Assembly: GCF_025947345.1 (NCBI RefSeq)
Contig: NZ_CP110011.1
Coordinates: 1,550,001-1,614,000 of the forward strand
DNA length: 64,000 bases
Source: Flavobacterium sp. N502536
Lineage (GTDB): Bacteria; Bacteroidota; Bacteroidia; Flavobacteriales; Flavobacteriaceae
Direction: 5' to 3'
Shown: positions 36,302 through 43,778 of the stretch, piece by piece
How positions within the stretch are numbered: the stretch's first letter is position 1
Layout: each line of letters begins with the position of its first letter
The notes under the pieces: generated by a model
Seen by the model: the letters and a program-made list of their open reading frames with translations, nothing else
The model's database searches: none
Told to the model about the DNA's origin: nothing
Translations under genes and position numbers: made by a program

Positions 36302-36333
36302 AAACCTAACAGATTTTGGAACCTGTTAGGTTT
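36302..36333 (-). terminator. Hairpin downstream of serS
   Basis: AAACCTAACAG and CTGTTAGGTTT form an 11-base stem around a 10-base loop. It is a variant of the AAACCCGACAGGTTT palindrome found at 47.85 and 56.15 kb. Confidence 0.65.
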
Positions 36334-36353
36334 AATTCTAAGTACTGTAAAAT

Positions 36354-37625
36354 TTAGTTTATAATATCAAATCCACAATAAGGTCGTAATACTTCCGGGA
36401 TTACAATTCCTTCCGGGGTTTGGTAATTTTCTATGATTCCGGCCAAAACTCTTGGCAATGCCAATGAACTTCCGTTTAAGGTATGTGCCAGTTGGTTTTT
36501 CCCGTCTTTGTCTTTGAAACGCAATTTCAGACGATTGGCCTGGAAAGTTTCAAAGTTAGAAACTGAACTGATTTCTAACCAGCGATCCTGTGCTGTAGAA
36601 AACACTTCGAAATCATAAGTCAAAGCCGATGTGAAACCCATATCACCACCACACAAACGTAAAACGCGGTACGGTAATTTTAATTCTTTTAAGATGTCTT
36701 TTACATGCTCTACCATTCCGTCTAATGCTTCATAAGACTTCTCAGGGTGTTCAACACGTACAATTTCTACTTTGTCAAATTGGTGTAAACGATTTAATCC
36801 ACGTACGTGAGCTCCATATGAACCAGCTTCACGACGGAAACATGGCGTATAGGCGGTATATAAAACCGGCAATTCACTTTCGTTTAAAATTACATCACGG
36901 AACAAATTTGTAACCGGAACCTCAGCTGTTGGAATCAAATACAAATCATCAATTGTTGAATGATACATTTGTCCTTCTTTGTCCGGTAACTGTCCTGTTC
37001 CATATCCTGAAGCTTCATTTACCAAATGCGGTACCTGAACTTCATTGTATCCGGCAGCCGTATTTTTATCTAAAAAGTAATTGATCAAAGCACGCTGCAA
37101 ACGGGCTCCTTTACCTTTGTACACCGGAAATCCTGCTCCTGTGATTTTTACACCCAGTTCAAAATCGATGATATCGTACTTTTTTACCAATTCCCAGTGT
37201 GGCTGTGCACCTTCATGCAAAACCGGAATATCTCCTTCCTGAAAAACATTTAAATTGTCATCCGGTGTTTTTCCTTCCGGAACAATATCAGCCGGTAAAT
37301 TTGGTAAAGTGTATAATTTATTGGTTAATTCGGCAGCTAAAGCTTCTGCTTTTTCGCCCAATTCTTTGCTTTTTTCTTTTAAGGAAACTGTTTTTTCTTT
37401 TAAGATTGCCGCTTTTGATTTCTCTCCCGCTTTCATCAATTCCCCTATATCTTTGGATAATTTATTAGATTCAGATAAAGTGTTGTCTAATTCTACTTGT
37501 GTTGCGCGACGGTTTTCGTCTAATTGCACCACTTCTTCCACAACGCTTTTAGCATCGATATTACGTTTTGCTAAAGCCTTGATTACTTTCTCCTGATTCT
37601 CTCTAATAAATGCGATTTGTAACAT
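36354..37625 (-). CDS. serS: Serine--tRNA ligase
   Basis: 423 residues, the normal length for SerRS. The N-terminal coiled-coil arm (about 25-110, 'LDENRRATQVELDNTL', 'KSAAILKEKTVSLKEKS') grips the tRNA variable arm. The class II core has motif 2 'CFRREAGSYGAHVRGLNRLHQFDKVE' (FRREAG...RLHQF) and motif 3 'LNGSSLALPRVLAGIIENYQ'. It charges tRNA-Ser and tRNA-Sec. Upstream is an 800-base repeat field. Confidence 0.97.
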   Translation of the reverse strand: MLQIAFIRENQEKVIKALAKRNIDAKSVVEEVVQLDENRRATQVELDNTLSESNKLSKDIGELMKAGEKSKAAILKEKTVSLKEKSKELGEKAEALAAELTNKLYTLPNLPADIVPEGKTPDDNLNVFQEGDIPVLHEGAQPHWELVKKYDIIDFELGVKITGAGFPVYKGKGARLQRALINYFLDKNTAAGYNEVQVPHLVNEASGYGTGQLPDKEGQMYHSTIDDLYLIPTAEVPVTNLFRDVILNESELPVLYTAYTPCFRREAGSYGAHVRGLNRLHQFDKVEIVRVEHPEKSYEALDGMVEHVKDILKELKLPYRVLRLCGGDMGFTSALTYDFEVFSTAQDRWLEISSVSNFETFQANRLKLRFKDKDGKNQLAHTLNGSSLALPRVLAGIIENYQTPEGIVIPEVLRPYCGFDIIN

Positions 37626-37990
37626 AGCTTGTTTTTTATAACTATTGTATTTTTTTATAATGGAAGCAAATTTAAGGAAATGTTTCCTAAGATCACGACA
37701 AAGTTGATTCTAAAGTTATTTCGAGAGTTATTACACAGCGATACACGAAATATTCGCAGAGCTGCGCAAAGAATTTTATAGAAACCCGTTATTTAACACA
37801 TAGCAACAAGGGTTCTGTATCTATAAACAAAGGGATTTCACTTCATTTAAATGCACATAATCTCTTATGTGAAAGAAATATATTTCTTTTTTGTTCTCTT
37901 TTTTACACCTAAAATCTATGATTCAATGTGTTGAATGTTTTTTTGTTAATTATGGCCAACGCATTAAACACATCTCAAAAATAATATGTG

Positions 37991-38151
37991 TCGAGCCGAT
38001 GGCTCTTTTATGGTTATGATTATTTTTTACGACGGATTAAAATCCATCGCTACAATATTGGTCGAGCCGACGGCTCTTTTATCGTTATGCTTATTCTATA
38101 CGACGGATTAAAATCCGTCGCTACAATATTGCTCGAGCTGATGGCTCTTTT
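37991..38151. repeat. 71-base tandem repeat with REP-like palindromes, 2.3 copies
   Basis: Unit 1 begins at 37991, unit 2 at 38062 and a partial unit 3 at 38133. Each carries TCGAGCCGAtGGCTCTTTT, whose GAGCC/GGCTC arms pair, and then CGACGGATTAAAATCCGTCG, a near-perfect palindrome (one mismatch in unit 1), followed by CTACAATATTG. Units 1 and 2 differ at only a few positions. Confidence 0.9.
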
Positions 38152-38232
38152 GCAACGTTAATCTTTATCTTATGAAAACCTATTTGGACATGGATTGTTA
38201 TTCATTAACAACAAAAACAACCGCATAAGTAA

Positions 38233-38316
38233 GTTCCGAAGGAACAACAAATTTTGTAACAACGGATTTTAATCCGTTGAAAATAAAGCGTCTTCAAAAT
38301 TAAGTTCCGGAGGAAC
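38233..38316. repeat. REP-like palindromes
   Basis: GTTCCGAAGGAAC (38233-38245), CAACGGATTTTAATCCGTTG (38260-38279) and GTTCCGGAGGAAC (38304-38316) are three palindromes in 84 bases. The central one shares the CGGATTnnAATCCG core with the tandem units just upstream. Confidence 0.8.
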
Positions 38317-38431
38317 GATACATTTCGCAACAGCTTTAACCACAACAATGATTTTCAATTCATTTTAATACATAACGACAGAGGTCCTGTATCCTCAAAA
38401 AGGCGTTTCAATTCATTTACAAGCCTATTCA

Positions 38432-39859
38432 TTACTCTTTAATCACCCTAAAAGTTACTGTCGAATCTGCTGTAGTCACTTTCAGCACATAAAATCCGGA
38501 AGATAAAGTCGAAATATCTATTTTTCCATCAGTACTTTTGCCTTTTAAAACGGTAACAGATTCAAAATTAAAAAACTCATAATCGAAGCTTTCGGCATCA
38601 AAATCTTGTATTGAAATCACCGTTTTTGCAGGATTCGGAAAAACAAAAGGCTTTTTGGTAATTGCAATATCCGACCGGGTATTCTGGCACGCGCTTTCTA
38701 ATAAAGAGGGCAAATCTGTTTCGTCATACACTAAACTATAATTGAGTTCTTTTGCTTTCTGAAACCATTCGCAGGCTTTTTTGTACTTATGCTGATCCAG
38801 ATAAATGATGCCGAGATTTTTCATGGCATACGAATTGTTTTTGTCTCTTTCTAATACCGATTTCAAATCGGCAATTCCTTTCTCTGATTCTCCTAATTTA
38901 TGATACAATAAACCGCGGACAGTTCTTAAATCTCTGCCTCCGTAGGCCGAAGTTTGTTCGGTAATTACTTTTTCAGATACAAAAGCTAAGGCAACATTTT
39001 CCATTGCTTTCTCATATTCTCCGCTATCGCTGTACAGTCGTGCAAGTCCCCATCTTGCGTATGGGTGATCCGGTTTTACCGCTATGATTTTCTCCAAATA
39101 AAAACGTGCCAGATCGTCTATCTTTCTGCGTTGAAGCAATGACGCAAAGTTGTACAGAATACGCAAATCGTCGGGAGCACTCTTTATTGCTTTATGGTAA
39201 TACTGAATCGCAAAATTATCCATTTCACGCGAAGCATAAAGAAATGCTAAACGGTCATACAGTTTGCTTCTAAACAGATCCTTTTTTTGTTCTAATGAAT
39301 CGGCCAGAGCGATACTTTTATTTTTCGGATCTTTATCAACCGCATATTCTACCTTTTTCAAATCTTCAAGAGCCAAAGTAATATTGCCAAGACTCACGCT
39401 TAACACACCGCGATTGTACATATCATTAACTTTTGTGGGATTGTAATTGGTTTTAACATTGATTTCGGTAAGCAGCTTAAGAGCCTTTTTTACCGTTTCT
39501 TCCCTGTCTTTAGTAAACGGCAGTTTATGATCGGTTCTGCTTATTTGTTTTCCATGCGAAAAATTCCAGGTGACTAATTTCTCTCCTTGTTGGTTGTACT
39601 GAAAACAATCGGAATCTTTTAGACCTTTTTCGTCATAATAAAAAACCTCATTTAATTTTCCATTCGGATAATAGGTTTTGGTACTGTCCGGATTGTTATC
39701 TGGTCCGTACCAAATTTGTACCGAAACGACATGATCGTCATAATAATAACGAGTAACATTATCAGCGGCATCCGTACCTTTTACCTGAGCTGATAAGGCA
39801 ACAGGCAAAAACAACAGGGCAAAGGTTCTTTTTATACAGCTGAAAATTTGTGCGCTCAA
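38432..39859 (-). CDS. TPR protein with T9SS sorting domain
   Basis: 475 residues. The N-terminus has a signal-like segment (IKRTFALLFLPVALSAQ). Next comes an MORN-like toxin-antitoxin-style 'YYPNGKLNEVFYYDEKGLK' repeat (about 65-100), then five or more TPRs (about 120-390, 'NSYAMKNLGIIYLDQHKYKKACEWFQKA'), and a C-terminal type A sorting domain 'KPFVFPNPAKTVISIQ...LSSGFYVLKVTT...VIKE'. It is therefore probably secreted by the type IX system and attached to the cell surface. No operon partner. An internal start is possible, but the ATG at 39859 keeps the signal. Confidence 0.85.
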   Translation of the reverse strand: MSAQIFSCIKRTFALLFLPVALSAQVKGTDAADNVTRYYYDDHVVSVQIWYGPDNNPDSTKTYYPNGKLNEVFYYDEKGLKDSDCFQYNQQGEKLVTWNFSHGKQISRTDHKLPFTKDREETVKKALKLLTEINVKTNYNPTKVNDMYNRGVLSVSLGNITLALEDLKKVEYAVDKDPKNKSIALADSLEQKKDLFRSKLYDRLAFLYASREMDNFAIQYYHKAIKSAPDDLRILYNFASLLQRRKIDDLARFYLEKIIAVKPDHPYARWGLARLYSDSGEYEKAMENVALAFVSEKVITEQTSAYGGRDLRTVRGLLYHKLGESEKGIADLKSVLERDKNNSYAMKNLGIIYLDQHKYKKACEWFQKAKELNYSLVYDETDLPSLLESACQNTRSDIAITKKPFVFPNPAKTVISIQDFDAESFDYEFFNFESVTVLKGKSTDGKIDISTLSSGFYVLKVTTADSTVTFRVIKE

Positions 39860-40028
39860 AATTTTATTGGTTATGCAGAAAATGCATTTTGGGTAAAATT
39901 ATTTGTTTTCTATCAATAACATTTTCAATTCATCGGTTTTTAAATAAGCCGCAAACCTGCCTGATAACAACAAAACTTCTCTTTCTTCGAAAAAACTTTA
40001 CGGCTTCGCGCCATAGCTAGACTAAAAA

Positions 40029-40571
40029 CTAAGCCCTCTTAATCTCATGTCCCACAAATTCCTCCAAAGTCGCAAACATATCGTCTACAGAAAGGACTTC
40101 AAAATCGGGATGATTTTTTAAGAAGTTAGCATTCAAGGTAACCAGATTTTCCTCTAATTCATAAAACGTATCGTTGTTCAGCAAATCACGTGTTGGATTA
40201 ACGCCTTCCAGTTTTCCGCTTACAAATTTATTAAGCTTTACACTGCTCATCAATTTGACTTTTTTGCTTTGCTGCTGGAACAACTCCAGGTGTTTTTCGG
40301 CACCAATCAAAGCCAGCCCTTCTTCAATAAGTTCGTTTAACTCTTTATTCCAACCCGATTTATAGACAAACTGAGCAAAATTCCCTTCAACATATTGCGA
40401 ATAGTAATAATCCAGATAATAACTCATCAGGGCATCTTCATGAATAAATTCGTCATCAACCCCTTCTTCACGCATTAAATTGATTACCGAAATGTTTGAG
40501 TGAATCACATCCTGAAGATTTTCACTGTTCATTGCCGTTTCAGAAACTATTATTCTACCAAATTCCTCCAT
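40029..40571 (-). CDS. DMP19-like (DUF4375) protein
   Basis: 180 residues, acidic, helical, no signal peptide. 'MSYYLDYYYSQYVEGNFAQFVYKSG' corresponds to the family's 'Y...VxNGGFxQFFxN' region, and 'EEGLALIGAEKHLELFQ' to the 'ALxxIGAxxxAxL' helix. DMP19 of Neisseria is a DNA-mimic that binds a repressor; whether this relative mimics DNA is unknown. It is a lone gene followed on its 5' side by a GC-rich repeat and gene remnants. Confidence 0.65.
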   Translation of the reverse strand: MEEFGRIIVSETAMNSENLQDVIHSNISVINLMREEGVDDEFIHEDALMSYYLDYYYSQYVEGNFAQFVYKSGWNKELNELIEEGLALIGAEKHLELFQQQSKKVKLMSSVKLNKFVSGKLEGVNPTRDLLNNDTFYELEENLVTLNANFLKNHPDFEVLSVDDMFATLEEFVGHEIKRA

Positions 40572-40640
40572 TTTGATTTTGTTTTGAGATTGATTTGCAA
40601 ATTTCGGAGAAATAATAATAGGAATGAGAATATTTTTTTT

Positions 40641-40734
40641 GGCGTTTCCCTCCGGGCCGAGCTATCCGCTGCAAGTCCTCGCACTTCCTTTGTCAGGCTG
40701 CGGGCTTTTCGCTACTATCCCTAACGCACATTCG
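40641..40734. repeat. GC-rich dispersed element
   Basis: About 94 bases ('ggcgtttccctccgggccga' to 'ctaacgcac'), much richer in G+C than the flanks and not coding in any sensible frame. The 'CCTCCGGGC..GCTATCCGCT' and 'TATCCCTAACGC' phrases are ones that I recall recurring between genes in Flavobacterium genomes. The origin is unclear. Confidence 0.5.
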
Positions 40735-40759
40735 TGTTTATAATAAGAGATCGTTTTGA

Positions 40760-40861
40760 AGGAAAAAATATTATTTTAGCATTGAGAACAAAACTGGGCA
40801 TCCGGAAATTGAAGTTTTTGGATATCATGATATTGAAGAGTTCAACTACTATCAGAACTAA
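40760..40861 (+). pseudogene. Remnant of a protein C-terminus
   Basis: An open stretch of 33 codons bounded upstream by TGA (40757-40759) and ending in TAA. It encodes 'IENKTGHPEIEVFGYHDIEE' and then FNYYQN. The dense charged/aromatic phrasing looks like a real protein tail, resembling SUKH-like or immunity-type proteins, but there is no start codon or 5' part. The GC-rich element lies just upstream where the gene's body should be. Family uncertain. Confidence 0.5.
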
Positions 40862-40888
40862 ACAATCTTTACGCTTAAAAAATATAAA

Positions 40889-41476
40889 TTGAGAATAACT
40901 ACTAATTCAGAATTTGAAGAGACGTTTTCTTTCCTAAAAAGAATGGGGAACACAATCCCGAACGCAAAGGCCTCTTTCGAATTATTAAAAGATTTGAATC
41001 CGGAAACTGCGAATTTACAAGCTGAAATTCTGATTTCTGCGATCCATAAAATCCAGTATCAATCTAACACCAATAGTTATTTCTACTTTTATTTCCCGAT
41101 AGTCAGTCATATCCTGTATTACAAACCTCAACAAGAAACAGCTCTTTTAAAATTTTTAGTAGGTCCGAACTTCGCAAACGGAATCTCCGAAGTGGATGAA
41201 ATGATTTCAATTATCAAAGGAGCAATGGATTTTAAACTGAAGGAAAACAATTTTTATTTAACCCCGGAAAGCCAATTTTGGGTTATAAATGAACTTCAAA
41301 AATTAGAAACAGAGATTCAAAGAGAATATAGACAGCTGTTGGAAAGAACTGGAGGAATAAAAAGTATGTTCCAATTTAAACAGCATCCGATTCATCACTA
41401 TTCTTCTTTTCATTCATTTTTGCCACTAAAGCTTTCAAACGCAAAGCCTGCGCTTTTTTTTCTTCCTGAAGCTTAA
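40889..41476 (+). CDS. Unrecognised protein with TTG start and doubtful C-terminus
   Basis: 195 residues from TTG at 40889; no ATG is available near the start. Residues 1-165 look like a genuine helical soluble protein ('NSEFEETFSFLKRMGNTIPN', 'LNPETANLQAEILISAIHKI', 'FLVGPNFANGISEVDEMISI'). The last 33 residues are read from the antisense of a well-conserved small minus-strand gene (41376-41546) and are probably not native, so the 3' end has likely been lost. It starts 27 bases after a gene remnant. Possibly the remains of an accessory, immunity-like gene. Confidence 0.5.
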   Translation: MRITTNSEFEETFSFLKRMGNTIPNAKASFELLKDLNPETANLQAEILISAIHKIQYQSNTNSYFYFYFPIVSHILYYKPQQETALLKFLVGPNFANGISEVDEMISIIKGAMDFKLKENNFYLTPESQFWVINELQKLETEIQREYRQLLERTGGIKSMFQFKQHPIHHYSSFHSFLPLKLSNAKPALFFLPEA

Positions 41477-41546
41477 CCTTTTTTCGTTTTAGTAATTTGG
41501 TATGCAAAGCCTTGTTTTTGCCATTTTTTTCGGGTCCTTTTGCCAT
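41376..41546 (-). CDS. Short Lys-rich conserved protein
   Basis: 56 residues from ATG (complement of 41544-41546) to TAA (complement of 41376-41378). It starts MAKGPEKNGKNKALHTKLLK, continues RKKVKLQEEKKAQALRLKAL, and ends VAKMNEKKNSDESDAV. I recall small proteins starting 'MAKGPEKNGKNKALHTKLLKRKK' in many Flavobacterium genomes. Strongly basic and helical, possibly nucleic-acid or ribosome associated; function unknown. TATCTTTG, a -7 box, lies about 30 bases upstream on this strand. It overlaps the questionable tail of the plus-strand gene. Confidence 0.75.
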   Translation of the reverse strand: MAKGPEKNGKNKALHTKLLKRKKVKLQEEKKAQALRLKALVAKMNEKKNSDESDAV

Positions 41547-41637
41547 AATGAATGTCCTTATAATTAGTTTTACAAAGATAAAGAACTAATTGCAAAGACG
41601 ATTAATTACTAACTTTGAGCAGAGAATAAAATTATAA

Positions 41638-41775
41638 ACACATAGAAACATCGTTTTTGTTTGCTCAAAAAAGACGTTTCGCTTAATTTTAATGCACAGA
41701 GCTGGCTATGTAAAAGAAAGATGTTTCCTTTTGCCTTCTATATTTCGCTAAACCTATGTTTCTATGCGTTGGAAT
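41638..41775. repeat. Dispersed element, second copy
   Basis: About 138 bases aligning with 37796-37936: both start ACACATAG-AACA, both contain TTTC-CTT-ATTT-AATGCACA near base 45-60 and a TATGTGAAAGAAA-like phrase near 70, and both end with an ATG-GTTG-AAT phrase. Non-coding. Confidence 0.65.
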
Positions 41776-41811
41776 ATCCTTTTTTCATTCAATGCACTAA
41801 CTTAACCCAAA

Positions 41812-42369
41812 ATGACACCAACCTTCTTCGATACCCAGGAAAAATTCAGAACATGGTTAGAAAAACATCATCAAAAAGAAACCGAACTTTTAGTTGGTTT
41901 TTATAAGGTGAGCAGTAAAAAACCGTGTATGTCGTGGTCAGAATCGGTAGATCAGGCGCTATGTTTTGGCTGGATCGACGGCATTCGAAAATCGATCGAT
42001 AATGAAAGTTATACGATACGGTTTACGCCCCGAAAGAAATCCAGTATCTGGAGCGCCATCAACATCAAAAAAATCGAAGACCTCACCAAAGCCGGACTCA
42101 TGATGCCCGAAGGTCAAAAAGCTTTTGAATTTAGATCTGAAGAAAGATCCAAAATTTATTCGCACGAAACTGCCCCTTCAGTTCTTAGTCCCGAATTTGA
42201 GAAACAGTTTAAAGCACACCCAACTGCCTGGGAATATTTTGATAACCAAGCGCCCTCGTACAAAAAAGTAATGATTCACTGGATTATGACTGCCAAGCAG
42301 GAAAAAACCAGGCTTTCGAGATTAGAGAAAGCCATACAAATAAGTGAAGAACAAAAACGAATGTTATAA
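41812..42369 (+). CDS. YdeI/OmpD-associated family protein
   Basis: 185 residues matching the YdeI/OmpD-associated (bacteriocin-protection) family: 'TWLEKHHQKETELLVGFYKV', 'MSWSESVDQALCFGWIDGIR', 'IRFTPRKKSSIWSAINIKKI', and a C-terminal 'IHWIMTAKQEKTRLSRLEKAI'. Members are cytoplasmic, often small stress- or peptide-resistance-associated proteins; the biochemical function is not settled. The next gene (PhzF-like) begins 61 bases on. Confidence 0.88.
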   Translation: MTPTFFDTQEKFRTWLEKHHQKETELLVGFYKVSSKKPCMSWSESVDQALCFGWIDGIRKSIDNESYTIRFTPRKKSSIWSAINIKKIEDLTKAGLMMPEGQKAFEFRSEERSKIYSHETAPSVLSPEFEKQFKAHPTAWEYFDNQAPSYKKVMIHWIMTAKQEKTRLSRLEKAIQISEEQKRML

Positions 42370-42430
42370 ACGCTGTTGTTTTGAAATGCTATAAACTGTA
42401 ACTTTATTCCGTTAAAAAAAAGAAAAAGCG

Positions 42431-43330
42431 ATGAAAGGAAGAACAGCATTGGAATATTACGTTTTAGATGTATTCTCAAATAAAAGCTACAAAGGCAACC
42501 CGTTGTCGGTCGTTTTTACGGATGGTAATCTAGACATCGAAACTTATAAAGATATTGCAAAAGAATTTGGCTATTCTGAAACTTCATTTGTTTATTACTC
42601 CAAAGATCAAAAAGCGCTAAATGTGCGTTCGTTTACACCTATCGGTTTTGAAATTGATGGCGCAGGACATAATTTATTGGGTGCCGTTTGCGGAGCATTG
42701 CTAAAAGAAATACCCATTTTTGAGGAACAGGACGAGCACAACCGTTTTGTAATCATGAAGAATTCTCCAATACCAATCACCGTAAGCTTTGATCCTAACA
42801 CACTTGATCCTATCGTGCAAATGCACCAAAAATCGGCTGAGATTAAACGAGAAATTCCAACTTATAAAATAGCCGTAGCACTGGGTTTAAAGATTGAAGA
42901 CTTGGACAGTAACGACTTTGTGCCTACCATTGTAAAAACCGAAGTTGCCCACACTATGGTTCCAATCAAGAACAGTCAATTGCTGAACGAATGTGTTCCC
43001 GATAATAAATTGCTAATCGAGATTTCGAAAGAATACCAATCCGAAGGTTTTTATTGTTTTACCATTAGTCCAAATGAAGACCATATTGTCGAAACACGAT
43101 TCTTTAATCCGATCATCGGAATAAACGAAGACCCTGCTACCGGAACCGCCGCCGGACCACTGATTGGCTTTTTGACTCAGAAGAAATTTACGAAATCCAA
43201 TCACGAATATAAAATTCTACAAGGAGTTAAATTAAAACAAGCGTCGATGATTGAAGTCATGAACAGAGCCAATGATATTTTGGTTGGAGGTTCGTCTGTT
43301 ATAACAATGCGCGGAGAACTATACTTATAA
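42431..43330 (+). CDS. PhzF-like isomerase
   Basis: 299 residues of the PhzF/diaminopimelate-epimerase fold: 'YYVLDVFSNKSYKGNPLSVVF', 'IAKEFGYSETSFVYYS' (with the acid/base Glu), 'VRSFTPIGFEIDGAGHNLLG' and 'NEDPATGTAAGPLIGFL'. PhzF proper isomerises a phenazine precursor, but no phenazine genes are nearby, so this is more likely a relative with unknown substrate. 'GAGHNLLGA' stands where GHATL/GHPT is common. Confidence 0.87.
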   Translation: MKGRTALEYYVLDVFSNKSYKGNPLSVVFTDGNLDIETYKDIAKEFGYSETSFVYYSKDQKALNVRSFTPIGFEIDGAGHNLLGAVCGALLKEIPIFEEQDEHNRFVIMKNSPIPITVSFDPNTLDPIVQMHQKSAEIKREIPTYKIAVALGLKIEDLDSNDFVPTIVKTEVAHTMVPIKNSQLLNECVPDNKLLIEISKEYQSEGFYCFTISPNEDHIVETRFFNPIIGINEDPATGTAAGPLIGFLTQKKFTKSNHEYKILQGVKLKQASMIEVMNRANDILVGGSSVITMRGELYL

Positions 43331-43366
43331 TACCTCCGTTTTTTAAAATTAAACCTTTAGATCATA

Positions 43367-43732
43367 ATGCCTGATTTTAAAAATAAAACATGGGTACTCA
43401 GCGATTTTATACCATTCGTACAGGCAAAAAAAGATCGCGCTCTTACCTACGACAGCAACTATTATTACAGTGTTTATGTGCCGGATCATATCGATTCTCT
43501 TTCAGCTGAAATGACCGTGTACATTGGAGACACCTCTGAAATTGACGACGATGATAACGAAATTTACCCTCCGGAGGTTCTTGAAATAAATTTTTGGTTT
43601 GGGTATTCCTGCGATAATTTTCAGGATGTTATTGATTTGGCGACAAAACAAAACCAAAAAGTTAGTATTTCTCAAATAGTTGCCTGTCTCAATCATTACA
43701 GCCAATACGATAACTTCTTAGATATAAACTAA
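43367..43732 (+). CDS. Small acidic protein, possible DUF7716
   Basis: 121 residues, acidic, no signal. The central 'TSEIDDDDNEIYPPEVLEIN' acidic run and the C-terminal 'VACLNHYSQYDNFLDI' resemble the 'ALxYYxxYDxFI' ending of DUF7716-type proteins that I recall; this is a weak match. Such proteins turn up among polymorphic-toxin immunity genes, but none of the neighbours is a toxin. It lies 36 bases behind the PhzF-like gene. Confidence 0.6.
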   Translation: MPDFKNKTWVLSDFIPFVQAKKDRALTYDSNYYYSVYVPDHIDSLSAEMTVYIGDTSEIDDDDNEIYPPEVLEINFWFGYSCDNFQDVIDLATKQNQKVSISQIVACLNHYSQYDNFLDIN

Positions 43733-43761
43733 AAAAGCTGCACATGATGCAGCTTTTTTTT
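43733..43761. terminator. Bidirectional terminator
   Basis: AAAGCTGCA-CATGA-TGCAGCTTT with A- and T-runs on each side, directly between the 121-residue gene (+) and the DinB-like gene (-). Confidence 0.85.
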
Positions 43762-43778
43762 ATGAAAAACAGGAACTT

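Larger units (their letters stand above)
37626..38431. repeat. 806-base gene-free repeat field
   Basis: No gene seen. It holds a dispersed element at 37796-37936 (also at 41638-41775), a 71-base tandem array at 37991-38151, REP-like palindromes at 38233-38316, and a partial copy of the dispersed element near 38365-38425. Confidence 0.8.

Noticed and set aside
37991..38151. CRISPR-like array
   Set aside because: The 71-base units are tandem copies without unique spacers, and no cas genes are present.
41661..41906. Plus-strand open frame of 81 codons
   Set aside because: It lies in the dispersed element and overlaps the YdeI-like gene in another frame, with Phe-rich, unprotein-like content.
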